Of a stretch of DNA of 64,000 nt, positions 1 to 7,876 are shown piece after piece (position 1 is the first letter of the stretch; each line of letters starts with the position of its first letter). Below the pieces are notes generated by a model. That model worked only from the letters and a program-made list of their open reading frames with translations, did not search any database and had not been told where the DNA came from. Made by a program: the position numbers and the translations under genes. The DNA is taken from the NCBI GenBank assembly GCA_018335855.1, contig JAGXRM010000010.1, forward strand, positions 124,001 to 188,000, given 5' to 3'. This stretch comes from Clostridiales bacterium (GTDB lineage: Bacteria > Bacillota > Dethiobacteria > Dethiobacterales > Dethiobacteraceae).

Positions 1-134
1 ACGCCAAGGTAGCCGTTGTCCCCGGAACCGGTTTTGGGGCTCCTGAATACGTCCGTCTCTCCTATGCCCTTGCCCTGGATGAAATTAAAACAGGCTTGGA
101 GCGGATTGAGGCATTTATGAACGAATTGAAATAG
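1..134 (+). CDS. Pyridoxal-phosphate aminotransferase, class I/II (3' end only)
   Basis: Only the last 43 codons lie in the window; the reading frame enters from the left edge and stops at 132-134. The tail carries GAPEYVRLSYA followed by an amphipathic helix (GLERIEAFM). This is the usual ending of aspartate/aromatic-type aminotransferases, where the Arg binds the substrate carboxylate. Such enzymes move amino groups between amino acids and 2-oxoacids in the cytoplasm. The exact substrate cannot be told from this fragment. A strong terminator follows 20 bases after the stop, and the next gene (thiI) runs convergently towards it. Confidence 0.8.
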   Translation, partial: AKVAVVPGTGFGAPEYVRLSYALALDEIKTGLERIEAFMNELK

Positions 135-154
135 CTTATTAAGCCAGTATTTAA

Positions 155-188
155 AGAACCCCGAGCCAAAACTCGGGGTTCTTTTTTT
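155..188 (+). terminator. Rho-independent terminator, aminotransferase / thiI convergent gap
   Basis: An 11-bp perfect stem (AGAACCCCGAG with its complement) closes a 6-base loop and is followed by seven T residues. It ends the plus-strand aminotransferase gene. The complementary strand has only a weak T run, so it may also slow transcription of thiI coming from the other side. Confidence 0.85.
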
Positions 189-236
189 GCGTTTTCACAT
201 TGTGAAAGAATTAGGTTAATTGTTAAACCTGACCCC
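187..236 (-). repeat. Family A repeat (GGGGTCAGG type) at the thiI stop codon
   Basis: Read on the minus strand, the element starts with GGGGTCAGG, continues through a T/A-rich middle to TTCTTTCACAATGTGAAAAC, and ends next to the terminator. A second copy with the same order of blocks lies directly after the htrA stop codon near 33.5 kb, and shorter copies cluster near 43.4 kb. Here the first bases of the element supply the last codons and the stop of thiI. It encodes nothing recognisable. Confidence 0.7.
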
Positions 237-1398
237 GGATTTCGATGGTTTCGGTTTTTTCCAGGCTTTCTGTGACAAGGGCTTCGATGTCCAGGGCTTT
301 TTCGGCTTCTTCGACATCAGCGAGGCGGGGTCGGGTAACTGGGAATTCGGGGAGAAAGACGGTACAGCAGTCCTCATAGGGGCGGATGGAGATATCGTAA
401 GTGTCGATGCGGCGGGAAATATTGACGATTTCTTCTTTGTCCATGCCGATGAGGGGCCGAAAGACCGGGATTGTCGTGACATGTTCAATCACGTGGATGC
501 TTTCCATGGTCTGGCTGGCTACCTGACCCAGGCTTTCCCCGGTAATCAGGGCCAGGGCACCCCGTTGTTCCGCCAGTCGCTCTGCGATACGGAACATCAT
601 GCGGCGCATCAGTGTTACTGTCAGCTTTTCCGGGCACTTTAACCGCAACTCCTTTTGAATTTCAGTGAAGTGAGCCACATGGAGAAGGATTTTACCGCCG
701 TAACCCGTAAGAACCCGGGTAAGGTCGACCACTTTCTCTTTAGCACGCTCGCTGGTAAAGGGAAAACTGTGGAAATGGAGTGCCTCCAGCGTTACTCCAC
801 GCTTCATTGTCATCCAGCCGGCAACAGGACTGTCGATACCGCCGGAAATGAGGAGCAGCCCTTTTCCGGATGCACCAACGGGCAAGCCTCCCGGCCCCGG
901 GATACGTTGTGTATAGATATATGTTTCATGATCCCGGATTTCCACATCAAGAACCTGGTCTGGGTGATGGACGTCCACAGTCAGGCCGGGTACATGGTCC
1001 AGCAGGTACTCACCCACATCCCTGCTGACTTCGGGAGAGCGCAGGGGAAAGCGTTTGTTGGCCCGTTTTGTCTCCACTTTAAAGGTCATGCCGGGTTTGG
1101 CCACTTTGCCCAGCTCCCGGGCTGCGACCGCTTTAATACTCTCTATGTCCAATTCCGCAATAGCCACCGGGCTGAGGGAAACGATGCCGAAGACTTGCTG
1201 TAGCCGACGAATCACAGCAGCCGTATCACCTTCCAGCACTTCCACAAAATTACGTCCGCGGTACTGCTGGATACGACATTCGGCAATGCCGAGCAAGCTT
1301 CTTTTAATATTGGCTGTCAGTTTATTCTCAAAAAACTTCCTGTTTTTTCCCTTAAGGCCAATTTCACCGTAACGGATTAAGAGTAATGCTTTCATCAT
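223..1398 (-). CDS. thiI: tRNA 4-thiouridine synthetase ThiI
   Basis: The 391-residue protein has the ThiI layout: an N-terminal ferredoxin-like part, a THUMP RNA-binding domain (about residues 60-165), and a PP-loop ATPase domain with SGGIDSP at 185-191. It adenylates U8 of tRNA and adds sulfur to give s4U; in many bacteria it also takes part in making the thiazole of thiamine. There is no C-terminal rhodanese domain, as is usual in Firmicutes, where sulfur comes from a partner cysteine desulfurase. That partner is encoded directly upstream: the desulfurase stop TAA is followed at once by ATGATG, and the GGAGG ribosome site lies inside the end of the upstream gene. Translation is therefore probably coupled. 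The last codons overlap a family A repeat. Confidence 0.93.
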   Translation of the reverse strand: MMKALLLIRYGEIGLKGKNRKFFENKLTANIKRSLLGIAECRIQQYRGRNFVEVLEGDTAAVIRRLQQVFGIVSLSPVAIAELDIESIKAVAARELGKVAKPGMTFKVETKRANKRFPLRSPEVSRDVGEYLLDHVPGLTVDVHHPDQVLDVEIRDHETYIYTQRIPGPGGLPVGASGKGLLLISGGIDSPVAGWMTMKRGVTLEALHFHSFPFTSERAKEKVVDLTRVLTGYGGKILLHVAHFTEIQKELRLKCPEKLTVTLMRRMMFRIAERLAEQRGALALITGESLGQVASQTMESIHVIEHVTTIPVFRPLIGMDKEEIVNISRRIDTYDISIRPYEDCCTVFLPEFPVTRPRLADVEEAEKALDIEALVTESLEKTETIEIRGQV

Positions 1399-2553
1399 TT
1401 ACCTCCGGGTAAACAGGCGGAGATTTGCAGCATTGTCCCGCAGTTTCTCCAGCGTGTAGTCTATTTCTTCTTCTGTATTGTAGGGAGAGAAGCTGAAGCG
1501 CAGTGATGCTTCGATTTCTTTCTCCGCTCTACCCATGGCCAGCAATACATGGCTGGGGTCGGCGCGGTGGGAGTGGCAGGCTGAACCTGTTGAAATGTAG
1601 ATGCCGTGCTCTTCCAGGGCATGAACAAGCACTTCCCCCTTGATGCCGGAAATTGTTACACTCAGAATATGCGGCGCAGCCCCTGCCTGTCCGTTATAAA
1701 AGACGTCGGGGATGGCTTCCATTATTCCGGCCAGCATCCGCTGGCGTAAATTGGCCATCAAACGGTTATTTTCTTCCTGCTTTTGTACAGCAATTTGGGC
1801 AGCTTCAGCGAAGCCGGCAATGCCCGCTGTATTTTCCGTACCTGGTCGAAATCCTTTTTCCTGATCGCCCCCGTGGAGCAGGGGCTCTAACAAGACGCCG
1901 CCTTTACAGTAGAAAGCGCCAACACCTTTGGGACCGTGGATTTTATGCGCGGAAAATGAAATCAGGTCGGCCTGCCAGTTGCCTGGCAACACAGGGAGTT
2001 TACCGAATGATTGTACAGCATCCACATGAAAAAGGATTTCCTTGTTTGCTGTTTTTAACCGTTTGCCGATTTCGGCTACCGGCTGGACAGAACCCACTTC
2101 GTTATTCACATGCATCACGCTGACAAGGATAGTGTCTTCCCGAAGTGCAGCGATTACCTTCTCCGGGTGAACCAGTCCTTCCCGATCCACGTCCAGGTAA
2201 GTGACTTGGAATCCTTCTTCCTCCAGGGCACGATACGCGTACAGAACCGAAGGGTGCTCAATTTTCGTGGTGATAAGATGGGTGCCACGCCGCCTGCGGC
2301 GCCGTGCAACCCCTTTGATAACTGTATTATTTGCTTCTGTGCCGCCGGAGGTAAAGTAGATTTCCCCTTCCTTCACAGCGCATGCGCCAGCCAGGACGCG
2401 GCGGGCAGAGGTAATTACCCGTTCTGCCGCCACCCCTTTTCTGTGTAAAGAGGAGGGATTGCCATAGGTTTCTGTAAGTACTTCCTGCATTACCGCTGCC
2501 ACCCCGGGAGTTACCTGGGTGGTAGCGCTGTTATCTAAATATACTTCCCTCAT
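1399..2553 (-). CDS. Cysteine desulfurase (NifS/IscS family), ThiI partner
   Basis: This PLP enzyme of 384 residues takes sulfur from cysteine, leaves alanine, and carries a persulfide to acceptors. The sequence shows SAHKIHGPKG with the PLP lysine (K204) and STGSACHSH with the catalytic cysteine (C326). I place the start at the ATG at 2551-2553, which has GGAGG seven bases upstream and begins MREVYLDNSATT, the normal family N-terminus. The open frame runs on to 2865, but that extension is not family-like and overlaps aor. The gene abuts thiI without a gap, so its main job is probably sulfur supply for s4U, as for B. subtilis NifZ. A run of six arginines (about 85-90) is unusual but harmless. 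Confidence 0.92.
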   Translation of the reverse strand: MREVYLDNSATTQVTPGVAAVMQEVLTETYGNPSSLHRKGVAAERVITSARRVLAGACAVKEGEIYFTSGGTEANNTVIKGVARRRRRRGTHLITTKIEHPSVLYAYRALEEEGFQVTYLDVDREGLVHPEKVIAALREDTILVSVMHVNNEVGSVQPVAEIGKRLKTANKEILFHVDAVQSFGKLPVLPGNWQADLISFSAHKIHGPKGVGAFYCKGGVLLEPLLHGGDQEKGFRPGTENTAGIAGFAEAAQIAVQKQEENNRLMANLRQRMLAGIMEAIPDVFYNGQAGAAPHILSVTISGIKGEVLVHALEEHGIYISTGSACHSHRADPSHVLLAMGRAEKEIEASLRFSFSPYNTEEEIDYTLEKLRDNAANLRLFTRR

Positions 2554-2650
2554 AAAAGCCTCCAACAGGCTTGTAGTTTTTAAAACCCTTTTTATACGAG
2601 CCTGTTTGTGTACTTTTATTATCTTACCATAGTTTTCCCCAAATACAATC

Positions 2651-4510
2651 TTACTCGTTGAATTTCCATCCTCGTGCCGTGAAATACTCACGGACATTCG
2701 TTTCGATTTCTGACCGGGTAAGGGGCGGAACCATACGACCGTCTGTGCCGGGCAGGCTTTCCTCGTAGAAACGGTCAGGATAGCAGAAATCTGCAGTTGT
2801 TTCGCCTTCGCGCAAATTAAACTGATGCTGCAACTCCCAGATAGCTTCTGCGGCCTGATAAACACTTTCTTCCGTATAGTCCCGGCCGGTTACTGCCTGC
2901 ATCGCGCGGGCATAAAAGTCAGGACCTAAAGACCGCAGCACAGGCGGGCGGATACAAAAGCCCACAGAGTTAATGATGGTTATTAAATTTTCTGCATAGC
3001 AGGCCACCCGCGGCAGATTGACTCCCTGCGGAGGATCGCCGAATATTTCCTTTTTCAAGCGCATTGGCATATCCAATTTCTCAATGTAACCGGCATCTAC
3101 ATCCAAAGGTTCGGTGCTATAATCCTTCATCCCCTTTAAGACCGATTCCACCGGTGAACGGGTGCGCAGGCTGTCACCACCCCGGGTGCTGGTCAGATAC
3201 CCGAAGGTAAAGGTATCACATTTGGGCCGGGGGTCCTTAACGGGCATTTCCACCCCTTTAACATGCATCGCCAACCGTTCAGCCCCGGGTACAGACCGAC
3301 CGGCGCGCATTGACCCCTCTGCCAGAAGATTGCCAATCCCTTCCCTGCGGGCGATTTGTTCCAGTAGACGTGACACTGTTTCGAAGTCGCCCCAGCGCGG
3401 CGCAAATCCGATCGCTTCCTCACTGATCAGTCCTCTGTCAAATGCATCGATAAGAAACGCTACACTGCCCGCAGCGGATATGACGTCCATGCCGTGGTGG
3501 TTGCAAATATCGGTGCAACGGAATATTTCCGGGATGCTTGTCAATTCCAACTTGGCCCCGAACTCCATAACAAACGTTACTTCCAATCCTCTGGTTTCCA
3601 GGCCGAAGTGCGGCCCTTCCTCTTTAACCCGGGACCAGTGAGCACAGGCGATGGGACAGGCGAAACAGGCAACATCCGCTTCTTTATATCGCTTTTCAAA
3701 AACTTTCCTGCCCCGGGTTTCTTCCCAGTCAGCATATGCTCCGATGGTAAAGTTTCTTCCGGGCACAGCATTCATCGTATTAAATGGATCAGCAACCACC
3801 ATGCTGCCATAACGGTTCATAAAGCCGTAACTGGGATCATTCTTTACCCGCTCGAACGCTTCCTTGCGTATAGCGAGGAAAGACTTACGGTCAGCAACAT
3901 CCACCTGACCGCTACCGCGAACAACGATAGCTTTCAGCTTCTTGCTGCCCATCACGGCACCCATACCGGTTCGGCCCCAGGAGGCAAAGTAATTATTTTG
4001 TATCGACGCATAACGGACCAGATTTTCTCCCGCAGGGCCGATGGCCGCTACTTGGACATCTTCTCCCAGTTTTTCCCGGATCCGGTCTGTCGCCTCCCAG
4101 ACATCCAGTCCCCACAAATCTTCCGCACTTTCCAGCCTCGCTTCCCCGTCCTCAATAATCAACATCACCGGTGAGGGGGAAATTCCGTGAAACGCCAGAT
4201 AGCTAAAGCCAGCAAAACGAAGGTACGGACCAAACGATCCACCTCCGTTGGCGGAACCGAACCGGCCGGACAGCGGAGATTTGGCTGTGACTTCCGTACG
4301 GCAGGCGGTAGGCAACATGGTGCCCACCAGCGAACCGACTCCGAATACCAGCAAGTTTTCCGGACCAAGGGGATCACACCCCTGAGGGACTAAATCATAG
4401 AGCAGCCGGGTATTTACACCAAGCCCGCCCAGGTATTCCCGCTCTATTTCAGTCACATCTTCCCGGATCAGGAGACCCTGATCCAGTTTAACGGTAAGCA
4501 TCGTAGTCAT
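2651..4510 (-). CDS. aor: Tungsten-containing aldehyde:ferredoxin oxidoreductase
   Basis: The 619-residue product matches the AOR family over its full length. These cytoplasmic enzymes hold a tungsto-bispyranopterin and one 4Fe-4S cluster and oxidise aldehydes to acids, or run in reverse, with ferredoxin as partner. The N-terminal pterin-binding part holds the glycine-rich stretch around residues 80-105. The cluster ligands are the CxxCxxxC set at about 282, 285 and 289 (CFACPIAC), with a fourth cysteine near the C-terminus in NSVGFC. The gene begins two bases after the stop of a ferredoxin-type gene that probably encodes its electron carrier. The AAAGGGGG ribosome site lies inside that upstream gene. 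The substrate cannot be read from the sequence. Confidence 0.92.
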   Translation of the reverse strand: MTTMLTVKLDQGLLIREDVTEIEREYLGGLGVNTRLLYDLVPQGCDPLGPENLLVFGVGSLVGTMLPTACRTEVTAKSPLSGRFGSANGGGSFGPYLRFAGFSYLAFHGISPSPVMLIIEDGEARLESAEDLWGLDVWEATDRIREKLGEDVQVAAIGPAGENLVRYASIQNNYFASWGRTGMGAVMGSKKLKAIVVRGSGQVDVADRKSFLAIRKEAFERVKNDPSYGFMNRYGSMVVADPFNTMNAVPGRNFTIGAYADWEETRGRKVFEKRYKEADVACFACPIACAHWSRVKEEGPHFGLETRGLEVTFVMEFGAKLELTSIPEIFRCTDICNHHGMDVISAAGSVAFLIDAFDRGLISEEAIGFAPRWGDFETVSRLLEQIARREGIGNLLAEGSMRAGRSVPGAERLAMHVKGVEMPVKDPRPKCDTFTFGYLTSTRGGDSLRTRSPVESVLKGMKDYSTEPLDVDAGYIEKLDMPMRLKKEIFGDPPQGVNLPRVACYAENLITIINSVGFCIRPPVLRSLGPDFYARAMQAVTGRDYTEESVYQAAEAIWELQHQFNLREGETTADFCYPDRFYEESLPGTDGRMVPPLTRSEIETNVREYFTARGWKFNE

Positions 4511-4512
4511 AT

Positions 4513-4779
4513 TTATTTACCCCCTTTAAGAGGTTGACTCTCATTTTTCTCAGACTGCAATGCCCCGCTGGGGCAAAATGAAACACAGGCTAAACAGCCG
4601 GTACAACGATCCCTGTCTATAGTAATCCGCCTGATAAAGTCCTTTTCATCCACGTCAACGTGGACAAAGGCCTGTGAGGGCTGATGTGTCTTACTGTTTA
4701 CCCATGAACAGGCAAGCATACAGAGTCTGCACCCCGTACACCGGCCCTCTTCACACATAATTTCAGGCTTACTGGCCAT
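4513..4779 (-). CDS. 4Fe-4S dicluster ferredoxin-type protein, AOR partner
   Basis: This 88-residue protein has two 4Fe-4S binding regions: CEEGRCTGCRLCMLAC near the start and CTGCLACVSFC near residues 60-72, followed by PSGAL. It resembles small HycB/CooF-like ferredoxins that sit beside AOR genes and pass electrons from aldehyde oxidation. It has no signal peptide or membrane segment, so it should be cytoplasmic. It is the first gene of a two-gene unit with aor, two bases apart. The oxidoreductase partner that would receive the electrons is not encoded nearby. Confidence 0.88.
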   Translation of the reverse strand: MASKPEIMCEEGRCTGCRLCMLACSWVNSKTHQPSQAFVHVDVDEKDFIRRITIDRDRCTGCLACVSFCPSGALQSEKNESQPLKGGK

Positions 4780-4885
4780 TTGTCTTCCTCCCCATTTAAA
4801 AAATTAGGCTTTTACGCTTATACTATTCCTCAAGATTCAATTCTACGACAGCAGTCCCATTCCCTGCCGCTTCAGATCGGGTATT

Positions 4886-4926
4886 TTTCAAACAACAAAG
4901 CCTGCAGACCAATGATCTGCAGGCTT
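4886..4926 (-). terminator. Terminator downstream of the cyclophilin gene
   Basis: The 11-bp perfect inverted repeat AAGCCTGCAGA / TCTGCAGGCTT with a 7-base loop lies 28 bases past the cyclophilin stop. On the minus strand it is followed by TTTGTTGTTTG, a broken T run. The plus strand has no T run, so it works in the minus direction. Confidence 0.75.
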
Positions 4927-4954
4927 GCTGTTACTACTGCATTTATATAGTTGA

Positions 4955-5476
4955 CTATTTAATTTTCTCCACATCACTGTAATCTTCACCGAACGTTTCC
5001 ACCGTAACCTTCTTCATAACCTGATCCGTCAGCGGCTTATCGCCGTGGTCGGCGTCTGTGTTAACAATCTTGTCGACCTCGTCTAAGCCCTCAACAACTT
5101 TGCCAAAAGAAGCATACTGGCCGTCAAGATGGGGTGATTTCTCGGTCATAAGAAAAAATTGTGACCCGGCCGAATCGGGATGAGCCGATCTGGCCATGGA
5201 AATAACGCCTCTGTCGTGCTTTAAAGGGTTGGAAAAACCATTTTTAGCAAATTCCCCTTTTATCCGGTATCCCGGTCCGCCCATGCCGCTGCCCTGCGGA
5301 CAGCCACCCTGAATCATAAAGCCGGGGATTACCCTGTGAAAGATCAACCCGTCATAGTAGCCGGATTGAATCAGGGAAACAAAATTTTTAACTGTGTTGG
5401 GCGCAATTTGCGGATCCAACTCAACTTTAATGGTACCGCCGTTTTCCATTTCAATCGTAACAAGAGGGTTTTTCAA
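4955..5476 (-). CDS. ppiB: Cyclophilin-type peptidyl-prolyl cis-trans isomerase
   Basis: The 173-residue protein is a single cyclophilin domain. It shows FHRVIPGFMIQGG (catalytic Arg and Phe region), GSQFFLM and YASFGKVVEG, all conserved blocks of the fold. It catalyses proline isomerisation during protein folding. No signal peptide or lipobox is visible, so it is cytoplasmic. The gene stands alone, with its own terminator downstream and a cluster of family B repeats upstream. The ATG at 5474-5476 is preceded by GAAGGAG. Confidence 0.93.
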   Translation of the reverse strand: MKNPLVTIEMENGGTIKVELDPQIAPNTVKNFVSLIQSGYYDGLIFHRVIPGFMIQGGCPQGSGMGGPGYRIKGEFAKNGFSNPLKHDRGVISMARSAHPDSAGSQFFLMTEKSPHLDGQYASFGKVVEGLDEVDKIVNTDADHGDKPLTDQVMKKVTVETFGEDYSDVEKIK

Positions 5477-5588
5477 ATTTATTCTCCTTCCATAATGGTT
5501 TCCTATCTGGTAATATTACCACATCAAAGGTAAAAAGTAAAAAATATCGGATGTTGTAAATCAACCCACTACCGGATGGCGATATTAA

Positions 5589-5717
5589 TTGCAACCCGGG
5601 GACGGTTCCTAAGTTGCAAACATGCAGCCCGGGGACGGTTCTCAAGTTGCAAACAATATTACTTAACTTATATGGACTCTTATCTTTTGCAATTTAGGAA
5701 CCGTCCCCGGGTTGCAA
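5589..5717. repeat. Cluster of three family B repeats (GGGGACGGTT flanked by TTGCAA)
   Basis: The 319-base gap between the cyclophilin and beta-propeller genes holds three related units at about 5589-5620, 5623-5652 and 5687-5717. Each has a core CCCGGGGACGGTTC and a TTGCAA word at one or both ends. The first two are direct repeats and the third is inverted, so long stem-loops can form. A diverged relative lies at 7721-7760, just after the beta-propeller gene. The layout resembles REP-type elements mobilised by Y1 (IS200-like) transposases, but no transposase is encoded in this window. I see no gene in the gap. Confidence 0.75.
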
Positions 5718-5795
5718 AAGGGTAAAAAGATAAGTTAGCGGGTCGTGAAACAATCGTCTAATATTCACGTCTAAAGCGGTATAGGAGGTGTTCTG

Positions 5796-7718
5796 ATGAA
5801 GAGGCCATTTATTTTACTGGTATTTGTTTTGGCTGTCCTGGTTGCTGCCGCGTCTTTTTTATCCGGTGAAAAAATTGAACCGATAACGGACCCCGGGATT
5901 GTTGAATTGCGAGATGAACTTCCGGTTGTGGGTTCAGCGGAGAAACTGATAGAACTGATAAGCGATACGATTTTGCCCCAAAGCGGATATTTCATAGGAG
6001 AAACTCGTGCCGTATCCAGTATGCTAAAAACGAACGAAAGCGCAGACTCTGCCAGTTATTCAACGACCAATATCCAGGTGGCCGGTGTGGACGAGGCCGA
6101 TGTGGTGAAAACGGACGGTCGGTTTATCTACCAGATTAACGATAACCGGGTAGTCGTGGCTGAGGTATACGGCCCGGAAAACATGGAGATTATCAAAATC
6201 TATACGTATGAAGACGGCTTCATGCCCAGTGACCTTTATGTGGATGAACAGTACTTAGCCGTCATCGGCAGCAACTATTATTATAACCGTGACGTCCCGA
6301 AAATTATGGCCCCGGAAGATTCCGGCCGGATGATGTATCCAGCTCCCAATGTGATGGGAACAGTGAAAGTAATTGTCTATGACATCAGCAATAAGCAGAA
6401 TATCCGGCAGGTAAGGGATGCAGAGCTGGAAGGGGGCTATCTCACTTCCAGGAAAATTGGGTCAGTACTTTATTTGTTGTCCAATCAATATGTCAATCTT
6501 TATCAGCCAGAGGATGACATTGCCGCCCCCCCTGCCCCTACATACCGCGACACGGCAGGAGAGAATACATTCCAGTCTGTCTCATATGATGAAATCCGTT
6601 ACTTCCCCGGCTTTGTCGAGCCGAACTATCTGCTCATTGGCACACTGGATCTGAGTGAACCGCAGCGGCCGATGGATGTGGCCACCTATCTGGGTTCAGG
6701 CCAGAATATCTACGCTTCTACAGAGAATTTATACATCGCTGGCACAAGGTATGATTGGCCAGCGGAACCGAAGCCCGATGTGCCAGGCAGAATATACACC
6801 GTTGTTTATAAGTTTGCACTTAAAAACACCGGCGTAGAGTATGTGGCCCAGGGAGAAGTACCGGGAACGGTACTGAACCAGTTCTCCATGGATGAACATG
6901 ACAGCTATTTTCGCATTGCGACTACCACAAGAGGTTTCTTGGGAAATACACAGTCGAAGAACCAGCTCTATATCCTGGACGATGGTATGCAAATGACCGG
7001 CTTCCTGGAAGATATCGCGCCAGGTGAGCAAATTTATTCCGTCCGCTTTATGGGCGGCAGGGGCTATATGGTGACTTTTGAAACAGTAGATCCGCTTTTT
7101 GTCATCGACCTGAGTAACCCCTACGCCCCGGAAATCCTGGGAGAACTGAAAATACCCGGCTACAGCAACTATTTGCATCCATATGATGAAAACCATATTA
7201 TCGGATTTGGCAAAGACGCCGAAGTAGTCGGTAATATGGCTTACTACCTGGGCATGAAAATTGCGCTGTTCGATGTGAGCGACGTGGAAAACCCGGTAGA
7301 AAAATTTACAGAAATGATCGGCACCAGAGGGACCGAGTCGGAACTGCTTTATAATCATAAAGCACTGCTTTTTAGCAGGGAGAAAAGCCTGCTTGCTTTC
7401 CCGGTCACAGTGCTGGAGGCCACCGACGGTAAGAAAAACGCCGACGGTTCTTCTCCTTGCGGGCAGTTCGCTTTCCAGGGCGCCTATGTCTATCAAATAG
7501 ACCTGATAAACGGCTTTACCCTGAAAAACAAAATCACACACCTGACGGAGAGTGATATCCAGGCAAGCCGGGGTGAGTACTGGTACTATTCGACCCGAAA
7601 TGTGGAAAGAATCCTGTACATTGGCGATACACTCTATACATTGTCCCGCGAACAAATACTCAGCCATAACCTGAACACCGGTACTAAAACAGGCAATCTA
7701 ACAATACCCGGCAAGTAA
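5796..7718 (+). CDS. Secreted beta-propeller domain protein
   Basis: The 640-residue product starts with a clear signal peptide or membrane anchor (MKRPFILLVFVLAVLVAAAS) and is otherwise extracellular. The motif NIQVAGVDEADVVKTDG near residues 95-115 is the hallmark of the family named Beta propeller domain (PF09826), found in archaea and Gram-positive bacteria. Repeated strands such as YLAVIGSNYYY, YLLIGTLDLSEPQRP and ILYIGDTLYTLS fit successive blades. The biochemical role of this family is not established; surface binding is a reasonable guess. The ribosome site ATAGGAGGTG is good. It is the only plus-strand gene in the first 9 kb, and repeat elements flank it on both sides. Confidence 0.85.
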   Translation: MKRPFILLVFVLAVLVAAASFLSGEKIEPITDPGIVELRDELPVVGSAEKLIELISDTILPQSGYFIGETRAVSSMLKTNESADSASYSTTNIQVAGVDEADVVKTDGRFIYQINDNRVVVAEVYGPENMEIIKIYTYEDGFMPSDLYVDEQYLAVIGSNYYYNRDVPKIMAPEDSGRMMYPAPNVMGTVKVIVYDISNKQNIRQVRDAELEGGYLTSRKIGSVLYLLSNQYVNLYQPEDDIAAPPAPTYRDTAGENTFQSVSYDEIRYFPGFVEPNYLLIGTLDLSEPQRPMDVATYLGSGQNIYASTENLYIAGTRYDWPAEPKPDVPGRIYTVVYKFALKNTGVEYVAQGEVPGTVLNQFSMDEHDSYFRIATTTRGFLGNTQSKNQLYILDDGMQMTGFLEDIAPGEQIYSVRFMGGRGYMVTFETVDPLFVIDLSNPYAPEILGELKIPGYSNYLHPYDENHIIGFGKDAEVVGNMAYYLGMKIALFDVSDVENPVEKFTEMIGTRGTESELLYNHKALLFSREKSLLAFPVTVLEATDGKKNADGSSPCGQFAFQGAYVYQIDLINGFTLKNKITHLTESDIQASRGEYWYYSTRNVERILYIGDTLYTLSREQILSHNLNTGTKTGNLTIPGK

Positions 7719-7720
7719 TT

Positions 7721-7760
7721 TTGCAACCTCGTGCACCCTCTGCGAGCCCCCGGGTTGCAA
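7721..7760. repeat. Diverged family B repeat after the beta-propeller gene
   Basis: Two TTGCAA words at 7721-7726 and 7755-7760 enclose a GC-rich core ending in CCCCCGGG, which recalls the TTGCAA-bounded units at 5589-5717. The centre has changed, so it is a relative rather than a copy. It runs directly into the terminator repeat that follows. Confidence 0.5.
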
Positions 7761-7806
7761 AAAAAATAAGCCGTCCTTCTGCATGTGCGGGGGATGGCTT
7801 ATTTAT
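7759..7806 (-). terminator. Family C terminator repeat, copy 1
   Basis: On the minus strand the stem AATAAGCCATCC pairs with GGACGGCTTATT (one mismatch) and is followed by a run of T residues. Close copies lie at 10599-10650 and 21962-22018. This copy follows a short fragment that looks like the end of a DUF188 gene. It may also end the plus-strand beta-propeller transcript, although the T run on that side is short. Confidence 0.7.
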
Positions 7807-7860
7807 TTAGGTTAACTCTGTTAATATCTGTTCCAGGGCAGCCGTGAAGACAGCCCCTTC
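7807..7860 (-). pseudogene. Remnant of a DUF188 (YaiI/YqxD) gene 3' end
   Basis: Read on the minus strand, the last codons give FTAALEQILTELT and a TAA stop at 7807-7809. The intact DUF188 gene at 22016-22456 ends [14 protein letters not shown] with a TAA at the matching place, and both are followed by a family C terminator. The DNA of the two tails also aligns. About 13-18 codons remain; upstream sequence runs into the glcD stop codon. I infer that the rest of a second DUF188 gene was lost and its tail plus terminator was left behind, now serving as the 3' end of the glcD transcript. Confidence 0.65.
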
Positions 7861-7876
7861 ACCCGCTGTTTGATAA

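Noticed and set aside
655-1203. Plus-strand open frame of 182 codons opposite thiI
   Set aside because: thiI is intact with all motifs on the other strand, and this frame has no recognisable domain.
2554-2865. N-terminal extension of the cysteine desulfurase
   Set aside because: The extension overlaps aor, is unlike the family, and a proper ribosome site precedes the internal ATG.
5589-5717. CRISPR array
   Set aside because: The repeats are few, differ in orientation, lack equal-length unique spacers, and no cas genes are present.
6729-7667. Minus-strand open frame of 312 codons
   Set aside because: It lies opposite the beta-propeller gene, has no family resemblance, and no ribosome site; it is an antisense shadow.
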